Counted from the stretch's first letter, positions 1 to 9,650 are shown. The stretch is 64,000 nt of DNA from Teichococcus vastitatis (GCF_003604215.1 NZ_QXGS01000013.1:20677-84676); one strand, 5' to 3'. Numbers and translations are program-made. The notes: generated by a model not told the origin, from the letters alone.

Positions 1-1776
1 GATGTGCAGCGCTGCCGAAACCTGGCCGTTCCACTGCTCGGCCCGCAGCACCCCGGCCAGATGCAAGGGTGCGCCGCGACTGCCCAGCAACAATTCGGCC
101 AAGGGCCCTTCCTTGGCCCGAAAGCAGACGGCCTTCAGGCGGCCGCCCGTCTCACCCTCAACAAAGGCGCGGATCGTGTTGCCTTCCTTGCCCACCCGAT
201 CGGCCCGACCGATGCGGACGCGCGGCAGGGCAAACACCGGCTCCTCATTGCCGGCGCCGAACGGTCCGATGCGGCCGATCTCAGTCGCCAGGTCTGACGT
301 GGCACCCGGCACCAGCAGCGTGCCGTCCAGCAGCAACTCGGCACTGGCCGGAAGCTTCGCGGCATGCGCCAGGCGCTCGTTCAGAAAGGCATGCACCTCC
401 TCCCGCCGTTCGGAGAGGAAGGAGAATCCGGCCGCCATGGCGTGGCCGCCGCCGGTTGCCAGCAGCCCGGATTGCCGGCCCGCGATGATGGCGGCGCCAA
501 GATCCACGCCGGGCACCGAGCGGCCAGAGCCCTTGGCCAGCCCCTCCCCCACGCCGGCCACGCAGGTGGGCCGGTTGAAGCGCTCCTTCACCCGCCCGGC
601 AACGATGCCGACCACGCCGGGATGCCAGCCCTCGCCGCATACCAGCAGAACAGGGTGTCCGGCCTCCGCCTGGGCCTCGGCCTGGGCAAAGGCTTCGGCC
701 AACACACCGCTCTCGACCTCCTGGCGGCGGCGGTTCACCGCATCGAGCCGCTCGGCCATGGCGCGTGCCTCGATCGGGTCGTCGCAGGTGAGCAGCCGCA
801 GGCCGAGATCCGGCTCGCCAATGCGGCCCGACGCGTTGATGCGGGGGCCGAGCAGAAAGCCGAGCGTATAGGTCGATGGCAGGTCCCGCGCCTGCGCCAC
901 CTCCAGCAGCGCGGCGATGCCGGCCCGGCCGCCACGGGCCATCACCTTCAGCCCCTGCGTGACAAAGGCGCGGTTCAGCCCGGTGAGCGGCATCACGTCA
1001 CACACCGTGGCCAGCGCCACGAGGTCGAGCAGGTCCAGCAGCTTCGGCTCGGGCCGATCGGCGAAAAAGCCGGAGCGGCGCAGCTCGCGCAGCGTGGCGA
1101 TGGCGGCCATGAAGCTGACTGCGGCGGCGCAGAGATGCCGCAGGCCGGAGCCGCAATCGAGCCGGTTCGGGTTCACCGCCGCCGCGACGCGCGGCACCGG
1201 ACCTTCCGCCTTGTGGTGGTCCAGCACCACCACGTCGGCGCTGCCTTCGGCGGCTTCCAGCGCGGCGTGCGCGGCGATGCCGCAGTCGACGCACACGATC
1301 AGCGTGGCGCCGTCCGCGCACAGCGCGGCGATGGCAGCGGGATTGGGGCCGTAGCCTTCCTTCAGCCGGTCCGGCACGTAGGGTCGCACGGTGCAGCCCA
1401 GCTCGCGCAGGAATCGCGTCATCAGCGCGCCGGCGCAGGCGCCATCCACGTCATAGTCGCCGAACACGGCCACCGATTCGCCGACGCGGACCGCGTGCGC
1501 CAGCCGCGCTGCCGCAGCGTCCATATCCACCAGGACGGAGGGATCCGGCAGCAGCGCGCGCAGGGTCGGCTCCAGGAACAGCTCCGCCTGTTCCGGCGCC
1601 ACCCCGCGCGCCGCCAGCAGCTGCCCGATCAGTTCCGGCAGGCCGAGGCGCTGGGCGATGGCCAGCCCGATGCGTGCATCCGCCTGGCGCCACGTCCACC
1701 GCCGCCCCGACACGGACCGGGCGACGCCGAGAACCGGCGCCGCCCCCGCAGGCTCGCTCAGGAGCTCAGCCGACAA
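1..1776 (-). CDS. recJ: Single-stranded-DNA-specific exonuclease RecJ (C-terminus beyond window edge)
   Basis: RecJ degrades single-stranded DNA 5' to 3' in recombination and mismatch repair. About 592 codons are visible and the reading frame stays open to base 1, so the C-terminus is missing. The DHH phosphoesterase motif I reads VFGDYDVDGA (codons around 1441-1470), followed by VLDHHK, and a DHHA1-type glycine/histidine motif GGGHAMAAGF lies further on. No ATG or GTG is well placed. The best start is a TTG at 1774-1776 with a GAAG-like site upstream, which makes the gene overlap the glpX stop by 11 bases and suggests translational coupling. A GTG at 1711-1713 is possible but would cut the N-terminus. 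Family identity is secure; the start is not. Confidence 0.93.
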   Translation of the reverse strand, partial: MSAELLSEPAGAAPVLGVARSVSGRRWTWRQADARIGLAIAQRLGLPELIGQLLAARGVAPEQAELFLEPTLRALLPDPSVLVDMDAAAARLAHAVRVGESVAVFGDYDVDGACAGALMTRFLRELGCTVRPYVPDRLKEGYGPNPAAIAALCADGATLIVCVDCGIAAHAALEAAEGSADVVVLDHHKAEGPVPRVAAAVNPNRLDCGSGLRHLCAAAVSFMAAIATLRELRRSGFFADRPEPKLLDLLDLVALATVCDVMPLTGLNRAFVTQGLKVMARGGRAGIAALLEVAQARDLPSTYTLGFLLGPRINASGRIGEPDLGLRLLTCDDPIEARAMAERLDAVNRRRQEVESGVLAEAFAQAEAQAEAGHPVLLVCGEGWHPGVVGIVAGRVKERFNRPTCVAGVGEGLAKGSGRSVPGVDLGAAIIAGRQSGLLATGGGHAMAAGFSFLSERREEVHAFLNERLAHAAKLPASAELLLDGTLLVPGATSDLATEIGRIGPFGAGNEEPVFALPRVRIGRADRVGKEGNTIRAFVEGETGGRLKAVCFRAKEGPLAELLLGSRGAPLHLAGVLRAEQWNGQVSAALHI

Positions 1777-2749
1777 AGGCGCTCGGCTTCAGGCTGATGT
1801 TGTGGTGGGCCTCGACGTAGCGGACCGTCCCCGTCTTGCTGCGCATGATGATGGAATGGGTGTAGGCCGAGGTCGGGCCGCGGCGCACGCCCTTCAGCAG
1901 CGGACCGCCAGTGACGCCGGTGGCGGCGAACATCACCTCGCCCTTGGCCATATCCTCGACGGCGAACTTCTTGTTCGGATCGGTGATGCCCATTTCCTTG
2001 GCCCGGGCAATCTGCGTGTCGTCCTCGTACAACAGCCGGCCCTGCATCTGGCCGCCGATGCAGCGCAGCGCGGCGGCGGCGAGCACACCTTCCGGTGCGC
2101 CGCCCGAGCCAAGATACAGGTCAACGCCGGTTTCCGGCTGCGCGACCGCGATCAGCCCGGCCACGTCGCCATCTGGGATCAGCATGATGCGGGCGCCGGC
2201 CTCGCGACAGGCGCGGATGATCTCCTTGTGTCGGTCACGGCCCAGGATGCAGACCACGAGGTCGTTGATCTCGGCCTTCTTGGCCTTGGCCAGCTCGCGC
2301 AGGTTCTCGGCCGGGCTGGCGTCGAGGTCGACCACGCCAAGTGGCAGGCCCGGGCCCACGGCGATCTTGTCCATGTAGATGTCGGGCGCGTGCAGAAAGC
2401 CGCCATGCTCCGCCACCGCCAGGGTGGCGATCGAGTTCGGGCCGCCGGTGGCGCAGATGTTGGTGCCTTCCAGCGGGTCCACGGCGATATCGACCTTGGG
2501 ACCACCGCTGCCAATCTTCTCGCCGATGTAGAGCATCGGCGCCTCGTCCATCTCGCCCTCGCCGATCACCACGGTGCCTTCGATGTCGATGGTGTCGAAG
2601 GCCTTGCGCATCGCGTCCACCGCGGCACCATCGGCGGCGTTCTTGTCGCCGCGGCCGATCCAGCGGCTGGCGGCCAGCGCCGCAGCCTCCGTCACGCGCA
2701 CCAGTTCCAGGGCGAGGTTGCGGTCTACGGGAGTGGTGTCGCGGCGCAT
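1766..2749 (-). CDS. glpX: Class II fructose-1,6-bisphosphatase GlpX
   Basis: This 327-residue protein matches GlpX in full length. It hydrolyses fructose 1,6-bisphosphate to fructose 6-phosphate for gluconeogenesis (and, in bacteria with a Calvin cycle, sedoheptulose bisphosphate too). The lithium-sensitive phosphatase signature appears as IGEGEMDEAPML near residue 62 and the metal site as DIAVDPLEGTN near residue 88. A strong ribosome binding site (AGGAGG) lies 5-6 bases before the ATG. The gene sits between hom and recJ on the same strand, 73 bases after hom, and its end overlaps the start of recJ. I see nothing unusual in the protein. Confidence 0.96.
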   Translation of the reverse strand: MRRDTTPVDRNLALELVRVTEAAALAASRWIGRGDKNAADGAAVDAMRKAFDTIDIEGTVVIGEGEMDEAPMLYIGEKIGSGGPKVDIAVDPLEGTNICATGGPNSIATLAVAEHGGFLHAPDIYMDKIAVGPGLPLGVVDLDASPAENLRELAKAKKAEINDLVVCILGRDRHKEIIRACREAGARIMLIPDGDVAGLIAVAQPETGVDLYLGSGGAPEGVLAAAALRCIGGQMQGRLLYEDDTQIARAKEMGITDPNKKFAVEDMAKGEVMFAATGVTGGPLLKGVRRGPTSAYTHSIIMRSKTGTVRYVEAHHNISLKPSAFVG

Positions 2750-2822
2750 GGTGGCCTCCTGTGGTGGGCGAGGTGGGTTCCCCGCCGGCGTGCTATGGGC
2801 GGACGGCGCCGTTCGCGCCAGT

Positions 2823-4115
2823 TTAAAGAGTTTCGATGCGGATCAGCGCTGGCGGCTCCAGCACGGCATCCAGCGCCGCGATGCGGCGCAGCGCGTCGCG
2901 CATCGCGGCCTCGCCGCAATCATGCGTGGTGAGCACCACCGGAACCGCGCCCACCGCCGAGCGGCCGCGCTGGATCATGGATTCCAGGCTGACGCCGTGG
3001 TCCCGCAGGATACCGGTGACATCGGCGATGACACCCGGGCGGTCCAGCACCATCAGCCTCAGGTAATAGGCGCCCTGATGGCTGTCCATCGGCCGTGACG
3101 GCTCCGATGACAGCGCCGCACTGCCGGCGCCCCAGACCGGCGTCTGGCGGCCGCGGGCGATGTCGATCAGGTCCGCCACCACGGCGCTGGCGGTCGGCCC
3201 CGCGCCGGCGCCGCGCCCTTCCAGCACCACGCGGCCGACGAAATCGCCTTCCGCCACCACCGCGTTGTACACGCCGTCCACCACGGCGATCGGGTGCGAC
3301 ACCGGCACCATGCAGGGATGCACGCGCGCCGCGACACCCGCCTCCCCCGCCTCGGCGATGCCCAGCAGCTTGATGCGGTAACCGAGCTCCTCGGCCAGCG
3401 CGATGTCGGTGGCGGTGATGTTGCGGATGCCTTCCACATGCACCGCACCGAACTCGACCGGGCGGCCGAAGGCCAGCGCCGCCAGGATGGCTAGCTTGTG
3501 CGCCGCATCCACGCCGTCGATGTCGAAGGACGGGTCGGCCTCGGCGTAGCCGAGCTTCTGCGCTTCGGCCAGGACGTCGCCGAACTCGCGCTTCTGTTCC
3601 CGCATGCAGGTCAGGATGTAGTTGCAGGTGCCGTTCAGGATGCCGGTGACGCGGGAGATGCGGTTCGCCGCCAGTCCCTCGCGCAGCGCCTTGATGGCCG
3701 GGATGCCGCCGGCCACCGCCGCCTCGTAAGCCAGCACCACGCCGGCCGCCTCGGCGCGCCGGGCAAGATCGGCGCCGCGCAGCGCCAGCAGCGCCTTGTT
3801 GGCGGTGACCACCGGCTTGCCGCCTTCCAGCGCCGCTTCCACCAGGGCGCGGGCCGGGCCGTCGGAACCGCCGATCAGCTCCACCACCACGTCGGCCTTG
3901 GCATCGCCGGCCATGGCCACCGGATCGTCGTACCAGCGCAGCCCGTCGAGGGGCACGCCGCGGTCGCGGCTGCGGTTGCGGGCGGCGACGGCGGTGACCA
4001 CGATGGGGCGGCCGGCGCGGGCGGCGATCAGTTCGGCGTTCTGAAGCAGAACGGTCAGAACCCCGGCACCCACGGTGCCCAGGCCGGCGATGGCGACGGA
4101 AAGCGGAGCGGTCAT
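2823..4115 (-). CDS. hom: Homoserine dehydrogenase
   Basis: Homoserine dehydrogenase reduces aspartate semialdehyde to homoserine, the branch point to threonine and methionine. The 430 residues have the usual order: an NAD(P)-binding fold with GLGTVGAGV at residues 11-19, the catalytic domain with the NGTCNYIL motif near residue 165, and a C-terminal ACT domain starting about residue 350 (LMVLDRPGVIADVTG) that normally senses threonine. The ATG overlaps the stop of the upstream aminotransferase by four bases (ATGA), so the two are probably one operon. metY, which uses acylated homoserine, lies about 43 kb away in the same window. Confidence 0.96.
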   Translation of the reverse strand: MTAPLSVAIAGLGTVGAGVLTVLLQNAELIAARAGRPIVVTAVAARNRSRDRGVPLDGLRWYDDPVAMAGDAKADVVVELIGGSDGPARALVEAALEGGKPVVTANKALLALRGADLARRAEAAGVVLAYEAAVAGGIPAIKALREGLAANRISRVTGILNGTCNYILTCMREQKREFGDVLAEAQKLGYAEADPSFDIDGVDAAHKLAILAALAFGRPVEFGAVHVEGIRNITATDIALAEELGYRIKLLGIAEAGEAGVAARVHPCMVPVSHPIAVVDGVYNAVVAEGDFVGRVVLEGRGAGAGPTASAVVADLIDIARGRQTPVWGAGSAALSSEPSRPMDSHQGAYYLRLMVLDRPGVIADVTGILRDHGVSLESMIQRGRSAVGAVPVVLTTHDCGEAAMRDALRRIAALDAVLEPPALIRIETL

Positions 4116-5344
4116 TCTTTTACCAGTTCAGCGTGGGCCCTGGCGGTCAGCTCGGCCGGGCCGCCATTGTCGGTCTGCAGGAAGGCGCGGATGCCGCGCA
4201 GCGCCTGGCGAATCCGGTGGGTGTTCTCCACCATGGCGATGCGGACATGGCTATCGCCGTGCTCGCCGAAGCCGAGGCCCGGCGCCACCGCCACCTTGGC
4301 GCGCGCCAGCAGCAGCTTGGAAAACTCGACGCTGCCGAGATGGCGGAACCGCTCGGGGATCTCGGCCCAGACGAACATCCCAGCCTCCGGCACCGGCACG
4401 TCCCAGCCCGACTGCTTCAGGCCGCGCACCAGCACGTCGCGGCGGTCCCGGTACAGGCGGCGCATCTCCTCGATGCAGTCCTGCGGCCCGTTCAGCGCGG
4501 CCACGGAGGCAACCTGGATCGGCGTGAAGGCGCCGTAATCGAGATAGGATTTCACCCGCGTCAGCGCCGCGATCAGCTTCGGATTGCCCGCGGCGAAGCC
4601 CATGCGCCAGCCTGCCATGTTGTAGGTTTTGGACATGGAGGTGAACTCAACCGCCACGTCCTTGGCGCCCGGCACCTGCAGAATCGAGGGCGGCACGCGG
4701 CTGCCGTAGTAGAGCTCCGCATAAGCGAGGTCGGACAGGATGTAGATCTCGTGCTTCTTCGCGAAGTCGACAACCTCACGGTAAAAATCCAGATCTGCCA
4801 TCAGACCCGTCGGGTTGGACGGGTAGTTGATGATCAGCGCCGTGGGCTTCGGCACGGAATGCCGCACGGCACGGTCCAGCGCCTGCAGCATGTTCTCATC
4901 CGGCGTGTGCGGCACGGAGCGCACCGAGGCGCCGGCGATGATGAAGCCGAACTGGTGGATCGGGTATGACGGGTTCGGCACCAGAATGGTGTCACCCGGC
5001 GAGGAGATCGCCGCCGCGAGGTTGGCCAGCCCTTCTTTGGAGCCGAGCGTCGCCACCACCTCATTGTCCGGATCGAGCTGCACGTCGAAGCGCCGGGCGT
5101 AATAACCGGCCAGGGCGCGGCGCAGGCCGGGAATGCCCTTGGACGCCGAATAGCCATGCGTATCCGGGTTCTGCACCGCCTCGATCAGCTTGGCGACGAT
5201 GTGCGGCGGCGTCGGGCTGTCCGGGTTGCCCATGCCCAGGTCCACGATGTCCTCGGCGGCCGCGCGGGCCTTGGCCTTGGCCTGGTTGACTTCGGCGAAG
5301 ACGTAGGGCGGCAGGCGGCGGATGCGGTGGAATTCCTCGGTCAT
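4112..5344 (-). CDS. Class I/II PLP-dependent aminotransferase (AlaC / LL-diaminopimelate aminotransferase-like)
   Basis: This is a complete fold-type I aminotransferase of 410 residues. Visible residues are the PLP-phosphate loop near GSKEG (101-105), NYPSNPTG with the PLP-contacting Asn near 178, the Asp in ILSDLAYAE (205), and the Schiff-base lysine in TSMSKTYNMAGW (239). The sequence is of the AlaC type, often labelled LL-diaminopimelate or aspartate aminotransferase in alphaproteobacteria. Its four-base overlap with hom points to an amino-acid role in the aspartate family, for example alanine, methionine or diaminopimelate transamination. The exact substrate cannot be told from sequence alone. 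Confidence 0.85.
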   Translation of the reverse strand: MTEEFHRIRRLPPYVFAEVNQAKAKARAAAEDIVDLGMGNPDSPTPPHIVAKLIEAVQNPDTHGYSASKGIPGLRRALAGYYARRFDVQLDPDNEVVATLGSKEGLANLAAAISSPGDTILVPNPSYPIHQFGFIIAGASVRSVPHTPDENMLQALDRAVRHSVPKPTALIINYPSNPTGLMADLDFYREVVDFAKKHEIYILSDLAYAELYYGSRVPPSILQVPGAKDVAVEFTSMSKTYNMAGWRMGFAAGNPKLIAALTRVKSYLDYGAFTPIQVASVAALNGPQDCIEEMRRLYRDRRDVLVRGLKQSGWDVPVPEAGMFVWAEIPERFRHLGSVEFSKLLLARAKVAVAPGLGFGEHGDSHVRIAMVENTHRIRQALRGIRAFLQTDNGGPAELTARAHAELVKE

Positions 5345-5422
5345 TCTGGTGGAGTCCGTGGCACTGGTTGCGGCCAGAATAGTGCAGATCGCCGGCCGGC
5401 GGAAACGTCGTGGCGGGCGGTG

Positions 5423-5968
5423 TTATAGCCGCGGGGGTGGCGGCGCCAGGAATTCGGCTGGCGGCGGGGCGGGGGCGTCGCGGCCTGGATCCTCCGGCAG
5501 GCCGGGAGCATCGGGCGCCGTGGCGGGTGACGAAGCGCCCACGGACGGCGCGGCCGCCAGACGCGGCGGTGCCGGCGGGCGGGCCGGGATCAGGCCGCTG
5601 CCTTCCGCGCCCTCAGGCCGGGGCGGCACGGACTGGCCGGGCTGCATCGGCTCGCGCGACTGGCTGCGGGCATCGGCCAGCGTGCGGCTGAGCGTTTCCC
5701 GCGCCGAGGCGCTGCCGCGCGGCGGCGGCGGCGGCACCGAGGCCAGATTGGGATAGGATTGTGCCGAGCCGGGCGGCAGCGGACGGCCCTGCAGCGGCTC
5801 GCCGAACGCGTTGCTAAAGAACTCCCCCGGCCCCTCGGCTGGCGAGCCGACGCAGCCCGGCAGGGCCAGGACGCCCGCGAGGCAGGCGGCGCACATCCAG
5901 CCCCGCGGTTGATGCCGGCCTGACCGGGCACTACCTTGTTTCCGGCTCCATCCGGTGCGCTGCGTCAT
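5423..5968 (-). CDS. Proline-rich lipoprotein with a YPNLASVP motif
   Basis: A 181-residue protein of unknown function. An ATG at 5966-5968 gives a signal peptide with a lipobox LALPGC, so it should be a lipid-anchored envelope protein. The mature part is low complexity, with runs of Pro and Ala and a SYPNLASVPPPPP motif soon after the anchor. I have seen the same short Tyr-Pro-Asn-Leu-Ala motif near the N-terminus of acetobacterial OmpA-like envelope proteins, but here no OmpA domain follows. An in-frame earlier start at 5989 is less likely because it lengthens the signal's N-region. It is divergent from phaC, 125 bases away. Confidence 0.6.
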   Translation of the reverse strand: MTQRTGWSRKQGSARSGRHQPRGWMCAACLAGVLALPGCVGSPAEGPGEFFSNAFGEPLQGRPLPPGSAQSYPNLASVPPPPPRGSASARETLSRTLADARSQSREPMQPGQSVPPRPEGAEGSGLIPARPPAPPRLAAAPSVGASSPATAPDAPGLPEDPGRDAPAPPPAEFLAPPPPRL

Positions 5969-6093
5969 GGTCCGCCCCATCCTCGCCATCGGCCCAGGGC
6001 ATTAGCCTGAAAGCCGGTGCCGGCGGAAGGCCGTGATGCGGCTGCCGGTGCGTGCCGGAAAACGCAAGCGCCGGGCACGGCGTGGGGGAACGC

Positions 6094-7914
6094 ATGGACA
6101 AGAACAACGATTCGCCGGATCCTGGCGCCTTCCGCATGCCTGACCCTGCCCTGATGTCGCGGACCATGGCGGACGTCGCCGAGCGTAGCCAGCGCATCGT
6201 TGCCGACTTTCTGAAGCGCCAGGCCCAGGATGGGCCGGTGGCGGCCTCCGGCGCCGATCCGATGCAGATCGGCCACGCCTTCATGGAGATGACAGCCCGC
6301 CTGATGTCCAACCCCGCGCGGCTGGTGCAGGCGCAGTTCGGCTTCTGGCAGGACTACCTGACGCTATGGCAGAACACCGCCCGCCGGATCTGGAGCGGCG
6401 ATGCGGTGGAGCCGGTGATCGCCGAGGACAGCAAGGATCGTCGTTTCAAGGACGAGGCCTGGCGCGAGAACGAGGTGTTCGACTTCATCCGCCAGTCTTA
6501 CCTGCTGTCTGCCCGCTACTTCACCAATGTGGCCCATGCGGCGGATAACCTGGACCCGAAGGCAGCGCAGAAGGTCGATTTCTACACGCGGCAATTCGTG
6601 GATGCGCTGAGCCCATCCAACTTCCTGATGACCAATCCCGAGGTGCTGCGCAAAACCGCTGAAACGGGTGGCGAGAACCTGCTGCGCGGCCTGCAGAACC
6701 TGCTGACGGATCTGGAACGCGGCAAGGGTAGGCTGCGCATCCGCATGACGGACGAGACGCAGTTCCGCATCGGCGAGACCATCGCGGTGACACCGGGCAA
6801 GGTGGTGTTCCAGAACCCGCTGATGCAGCTGATCCAGTACACGCCGGCCACCGAGAAGGTGCTGAAGCGGCCGCTGCTGATCATCCCGCCCTGGATCAAC
6901 AAATTCTACATCCTCGACCTGCGGCCCAAGAACAGCTTCATCCGTTGGGCCGTGCAGCAGGGCCACACGGTGTTCGTGATCTCCTGGGTCAACCCGGACG
7001 AGCAGCTGGCCGCGAAATCCTTCGAGAACTACATGCTGGAAGGTCCCTACGCGGCGCTCGACGCGATCGCGCAGGCGACGGGAGAGAAGGCGGTCAACGC
7101 CATCGGATATTGCCTGGGCGGCACGCTGCTGAGCTGCACGCTGGCGCACATGGCCGCCAGGAAGGACACCCGGATCAAGTCGGCAACCTTCTTCACCACC
7201 ATGCTCGACTTCGCCGAGGCGGGTGAGTTGTCGGTGTTCATCGACGAGGAGCAGTTGCAGTCGCTGGAAGCGAAGATGCAGAAGCGCGGCTACCTCGAAG
7301 GCCGGGAGATGGCGACCACCTTCAACATGCTGCGCGCCAACGACCTGATCTGGTCCTTCGTGGTGCAGAACTACCTGATGGGCCAGGAGCCTTTTCCATT
7401 CGACCTGTTGTTTTGGAACGACGACAGCACGCGCATGCCGGCAGCGATGCACAGCTTCTACCTGCGCCGCATGTACCAGCAGAACGACCTGGTGAAGCCC
7501 GGCGGCATCACCCTGGCCGGGGTGCCGCTGGACCTGACGAAGATCAAGGTGCCGGCCTATTTCCTGTCCACGCGCGAGGATCACATCGCACCCTGGCAGA
7601 GCACCTATCGCGGCACGCAGATCCTGTCCGGTCCTGTGCGCTTCGTGCTGGCCGCCTCCGGGCACATCGCCGGGGTCACCAACCCGCCGAGCTCCGGCAA
7701 GTACAGCCATTGGGCGGGAGACAGCCTGCCCCCCGCGCCCGGTGAATGGTTCGAGGGCGCCACCGAGTTTGCCGGGTCCTGGTGGCCGGACTGGCAGCGC
7801 TGGGTGGTGGCACAGGACAAGGCGCAGGTACCGGCGCGTCAGCCCGGCAATGGGGCGCTACCGGCGCTGGAAGAAGCGCCGGGCAGCTACGTCAAGGTGA
7901 TGGCGACGGACTGA
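6094..7914 (+). CDS. phaC: Class I poly(3-hydroxyalkanoate) polymerase PhaC
   Basis: PhaC polymerises 3-hydroxyacyl-CoA into storage polyester on the granule surface. With the ATG at 6094 (GGGGGA six bases upstream) it has 606 residues, normal for class I. The lipase-like box is GYCLGG with catalytic Cys near residue 340, then Asp in STREDH (about 496) and His in ASGHIAG (about 524), close to the spacing of the Cupriavidus enzyme. An in-frame GTG at 6052 is possible but has no better binding site. No phaA, phaB, phaZ or phasin gene is adjacent, so the rest of the pathway must lie elsewhere. Confidence 0.96.
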   Translation: MDKNNDSPDPGAFRMPDPALMSRTMADVAERSQRIVADFLKRQAQDGPVAASGADPMQIGHAFMEMTARLMSNPARLVQAQFGFWQDYLTLWQNTARRIWSGDAVEPVIAEDSKDRRFKDEAWRENEVFDFIRQSYLLSARYFTNVAHAADNLDPKAAQKVDFYTRQFVDALSPSNFLMTNPEVLRKTAETGGENLLRGLQNLLTDLERGKGRLRIRMTDETQFRIGETIAVTPGKVVFQNPLMQLIQYTPATEKVLKRPLLIIPPWINKFYILDLRPKNSFIRWAVQQGHTVFVISWVNPDEQLAAKSFENYMLEGPYAALDAIAQATGEKAVNAIGYCLGGTLLSCTLAHMAARKDTRIKSATFFTTMLDFAEAGELSVFIDEEQLQSLEAKMQKRGYLEGREMATTFNMLRANDLIWSFVVQNYLMGQEPFPFDLLFWNDDSTRMPAAMHSFYLRRMYQQNDLVKPGGITLAGVPLDLTKIKVPAYFLSTREDHIAPWQSTYRGTQILSGPVRFVLAASGHIAGVTNPPSSGKYSHWAGDSLPPAPGEWFEGATEFAGSWWPDWQRWVVAQDKAQVPARQPGNGALPALEEAPGSYVKVMATD

Positions 7915-7965
7915 ACGCCGCCGGCAAGCCGGCCCCGGGGCAGTCGGCCCCGGGATTCGCACGGA

Positions 7966-9324
7966 TCAGCGGCCGCCATCTCGGAAATCGGCGTTGCGCC
8001 AGCCGCCATCCTTGCGCTCGCCGCCCCGTCCGCCACGCGGCGGCATCGGGCCACGGCCCGGCCCCTGCGGCCGGCCCTGCGCCTGACGCGGCGCGCCACC
8101 CGGGCCCTGCGGCCGGCCCCGGCCCCGCGGCGGCTGCGGCTTGGCCTTCGGGATGCCTGCCGCGGCCTCGGCCTTAGCGGCGTCGCTGCGGCGGTCCTCG
8201 GCGGGAATGCGCATGGCAATCAGCTTCTCGACCGCCTTCAGCTTCGGCATCTCGTCCGGGGCGCAGAAGGCGATCGCCTCGCCGCTGGCACCGGCACGCG
8301 CGGTGCGGCCGATGCGGTGAACATAGGCCTCTGGCGTGTCCGGCAGGTCGAACTGGAACACATGCGTCACGCCGTCCACGTCGATGCCACGGGACGCGAT
8401 GTCGGTGGCCACCAGGATCGGCGCGCGGCCATTGCGGAAGTCGGCCAGCGCCCGCTCGCGCTGACCCTGGGACCGGTCGCCGTGGATCGCGTGCGCATTG
8501 ATGCCATCCAGCACCAGGTGCTTGGCGACGCGGTCGGCGCCATGCTTGGTGCGGGCGAACACCAGGACGCGGCCGATGCCCGGCGCACGCAGCATCTCGG
8601 ACAGCAGCACGCGCTTCTGCGAGGCATCGATGTGGATCAGCCGCTGCTCGACCCGCTCCGCCGTGGAGGCGACGGGCGCCACCGACACCTTGGCCGGGTT
8701 CTTCAGCAGCTCGTTGGCGATCTTGGCAATCTCGACCGGCATGGTCGCCGAGAAGAACAGGGTCTGCCGCTTGGCCGACATCATGCCGGTGAGCTTGCGG
8801 ATCGCCGGCCAGAAGCCGCGGTCCAGCATCTGGTCGGCCTCGTCCAGCACCAGGATCTCGACGCCCTGGAGGCGGGCGGCCCCGGTCTGCACGTGGTCGA
8901 GCAGGCGGCCCGGAGTTGCCACCAGGACGTCCACGCCGCGGGCCAGCGCCTGCACTTGGGGCCGCGCGCCGACGCCGCCGAAGATCACGGTGGAGGTCAG
9001 GCCGATATGGCGGCCATAGGCACGCACATTTTCCGCGATCTGCGAAGCCAGTTCGCGCGTCGGGGACAGGATCAGCGCACGGCAGCCACCGCGCGGCGCC
9101 TGCGCCTTGCGGGCGGCCAGGTGATGCAGCAGAGGTAGCGCGAAGGCGGCGGTCTTGCCGGTGCCGGTCTGGGCGATGCCAAGCAGGTCCCGGCCTTCCA
9201 TCACCAGCGGGATCGCTTGAGCCTGGATCGGGGTGGGGGTGGTGTAGCCTTCCTCAGCCAGGGCGCGCAGCAGCGGCTCGGCGAGGCCCAACTGGGTAAA
9301 GTCGGGAGTGGTCACGTCGGTCAT
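7966..9324 (-). CDS. DEAD-box ATP-dependent RNA helicase (RhlE-like) with Gly/Arg-rich tail
   Basis: An RNA helicase of 452 residues from the ATG at 9322-9324. The ordered motifs are all present: Q-motif (F..LGL...PTPIQAQ), motif I AQTGTGKT, Ia PTRELASQ, Ib TPGRLLD, motif II DEAD, motif III SAT, motif V ATDIASRGIDV and motif VI HRIGRTARAG. The last 75 or so residues are rich in Gly, Arg and Pro with RGRG and RGG repeats, a typical RNA-binding tail. Such enzymes assist ribosome assembly and RNA turnover. Reading can be extended upstream to 9480, but that part is low-complexity Arg/Pro and probably not translated. It converges on phaC. Confidence 0.93.
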   Translation of the reverse strand: MTDVTTPDFTQLGLAEPLLRALAEEGYTTPTPIQAQAIPLVMEGRDLLGIAQTGTGKTAAFALPLLHHLAARKAQAPRGGCRALILSPTRELASQIAENVRAYGRHIGLTSTVIFGGVGARPQVQALARGVDVLVATPGRLLDHVQTGAARLQGVEILVLDEADQMLDRGFWPAIRKLTGMMSAKRQTLFFSATMPVEIAKIANELLKNPAKVSVAPVASTAERVEQRLIHIDASQKRVLLSEMLRAPGIGRVLVFARTKHGADRVAKHLVLDGINAHAIHGDRSQGQRERALADFRNGRAPILVATDIASRGIDVDGVTHVFQFDLPDTPEAYVHRIGRTARAGASGEAIAFCAPDEMPKLKAVEKLIAMRIPAEDRRSDAAKAEAAAGIPKAKPQPPRGRGRPQGPGGAPRQAQGRPQGPGRGPMPPRGGRGGERKDGGWRNADFRDGGR

Positions 9325-9650
9325 CAGCACATCCAGAAAGAACGGCGCGCGCCATGACGGCCGCACCGGTTGCGGGTCAGGACGCCCCGCGTGTCTGGGT
9401 CGTACCGGGAAAAAGGATCCGGACGATTGTGCCCGGGGCCCTGGCCAGAGCCGACGCCCTTCGAGGGGCAGGTCGGTCATTCACGCGGTCAGGACGCGGC
9501 CGGATCGCCTAGTGGCTCCGGCGTCGTTCATATGCGCGCGGCGGCGCGGTGATGCAAGTGCGAAGAAGCCCATCCGGCAAAAAGCGGCCGGGATGTTCGC
9601 CATCCCGGCCGCTCCTCCTCATAGTCTCAGCGATTTTGCCGGGCGGCGGG
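9325..9650. other. Gene-poor gap between the helicase start and hsp20
   Basis: In this 326-base stretch the only clear element is the hsp20 terminator at its lower-coordinate-facing end (9579-9612). The remainder should carry the helicase promoter, but I could not pick out a convincing -35/-10 pair. Open frames across it have no family resemblance. Confidence 0.6.
9579..9612 (-). terminator. Rho-independent terminator of hsp20
   Basis: A perfect 12-base-pair stem (9584-9595 with 9601-9612) and a five-base loop. On the minus strand the stem is followed directly by five T. It lies about 40 bases after the hsp20 stop, where a terminator would be expected. Confidence 0.88.

Noticed and set aside
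364-2932. Long plus-strand open frames opposite recJ and glpX
   Set aside because: They mirror real minus-strand genes, have His/Gln/Gly-rich nonsense composition and no family motif. High GC makes such shadows common throughout the window.
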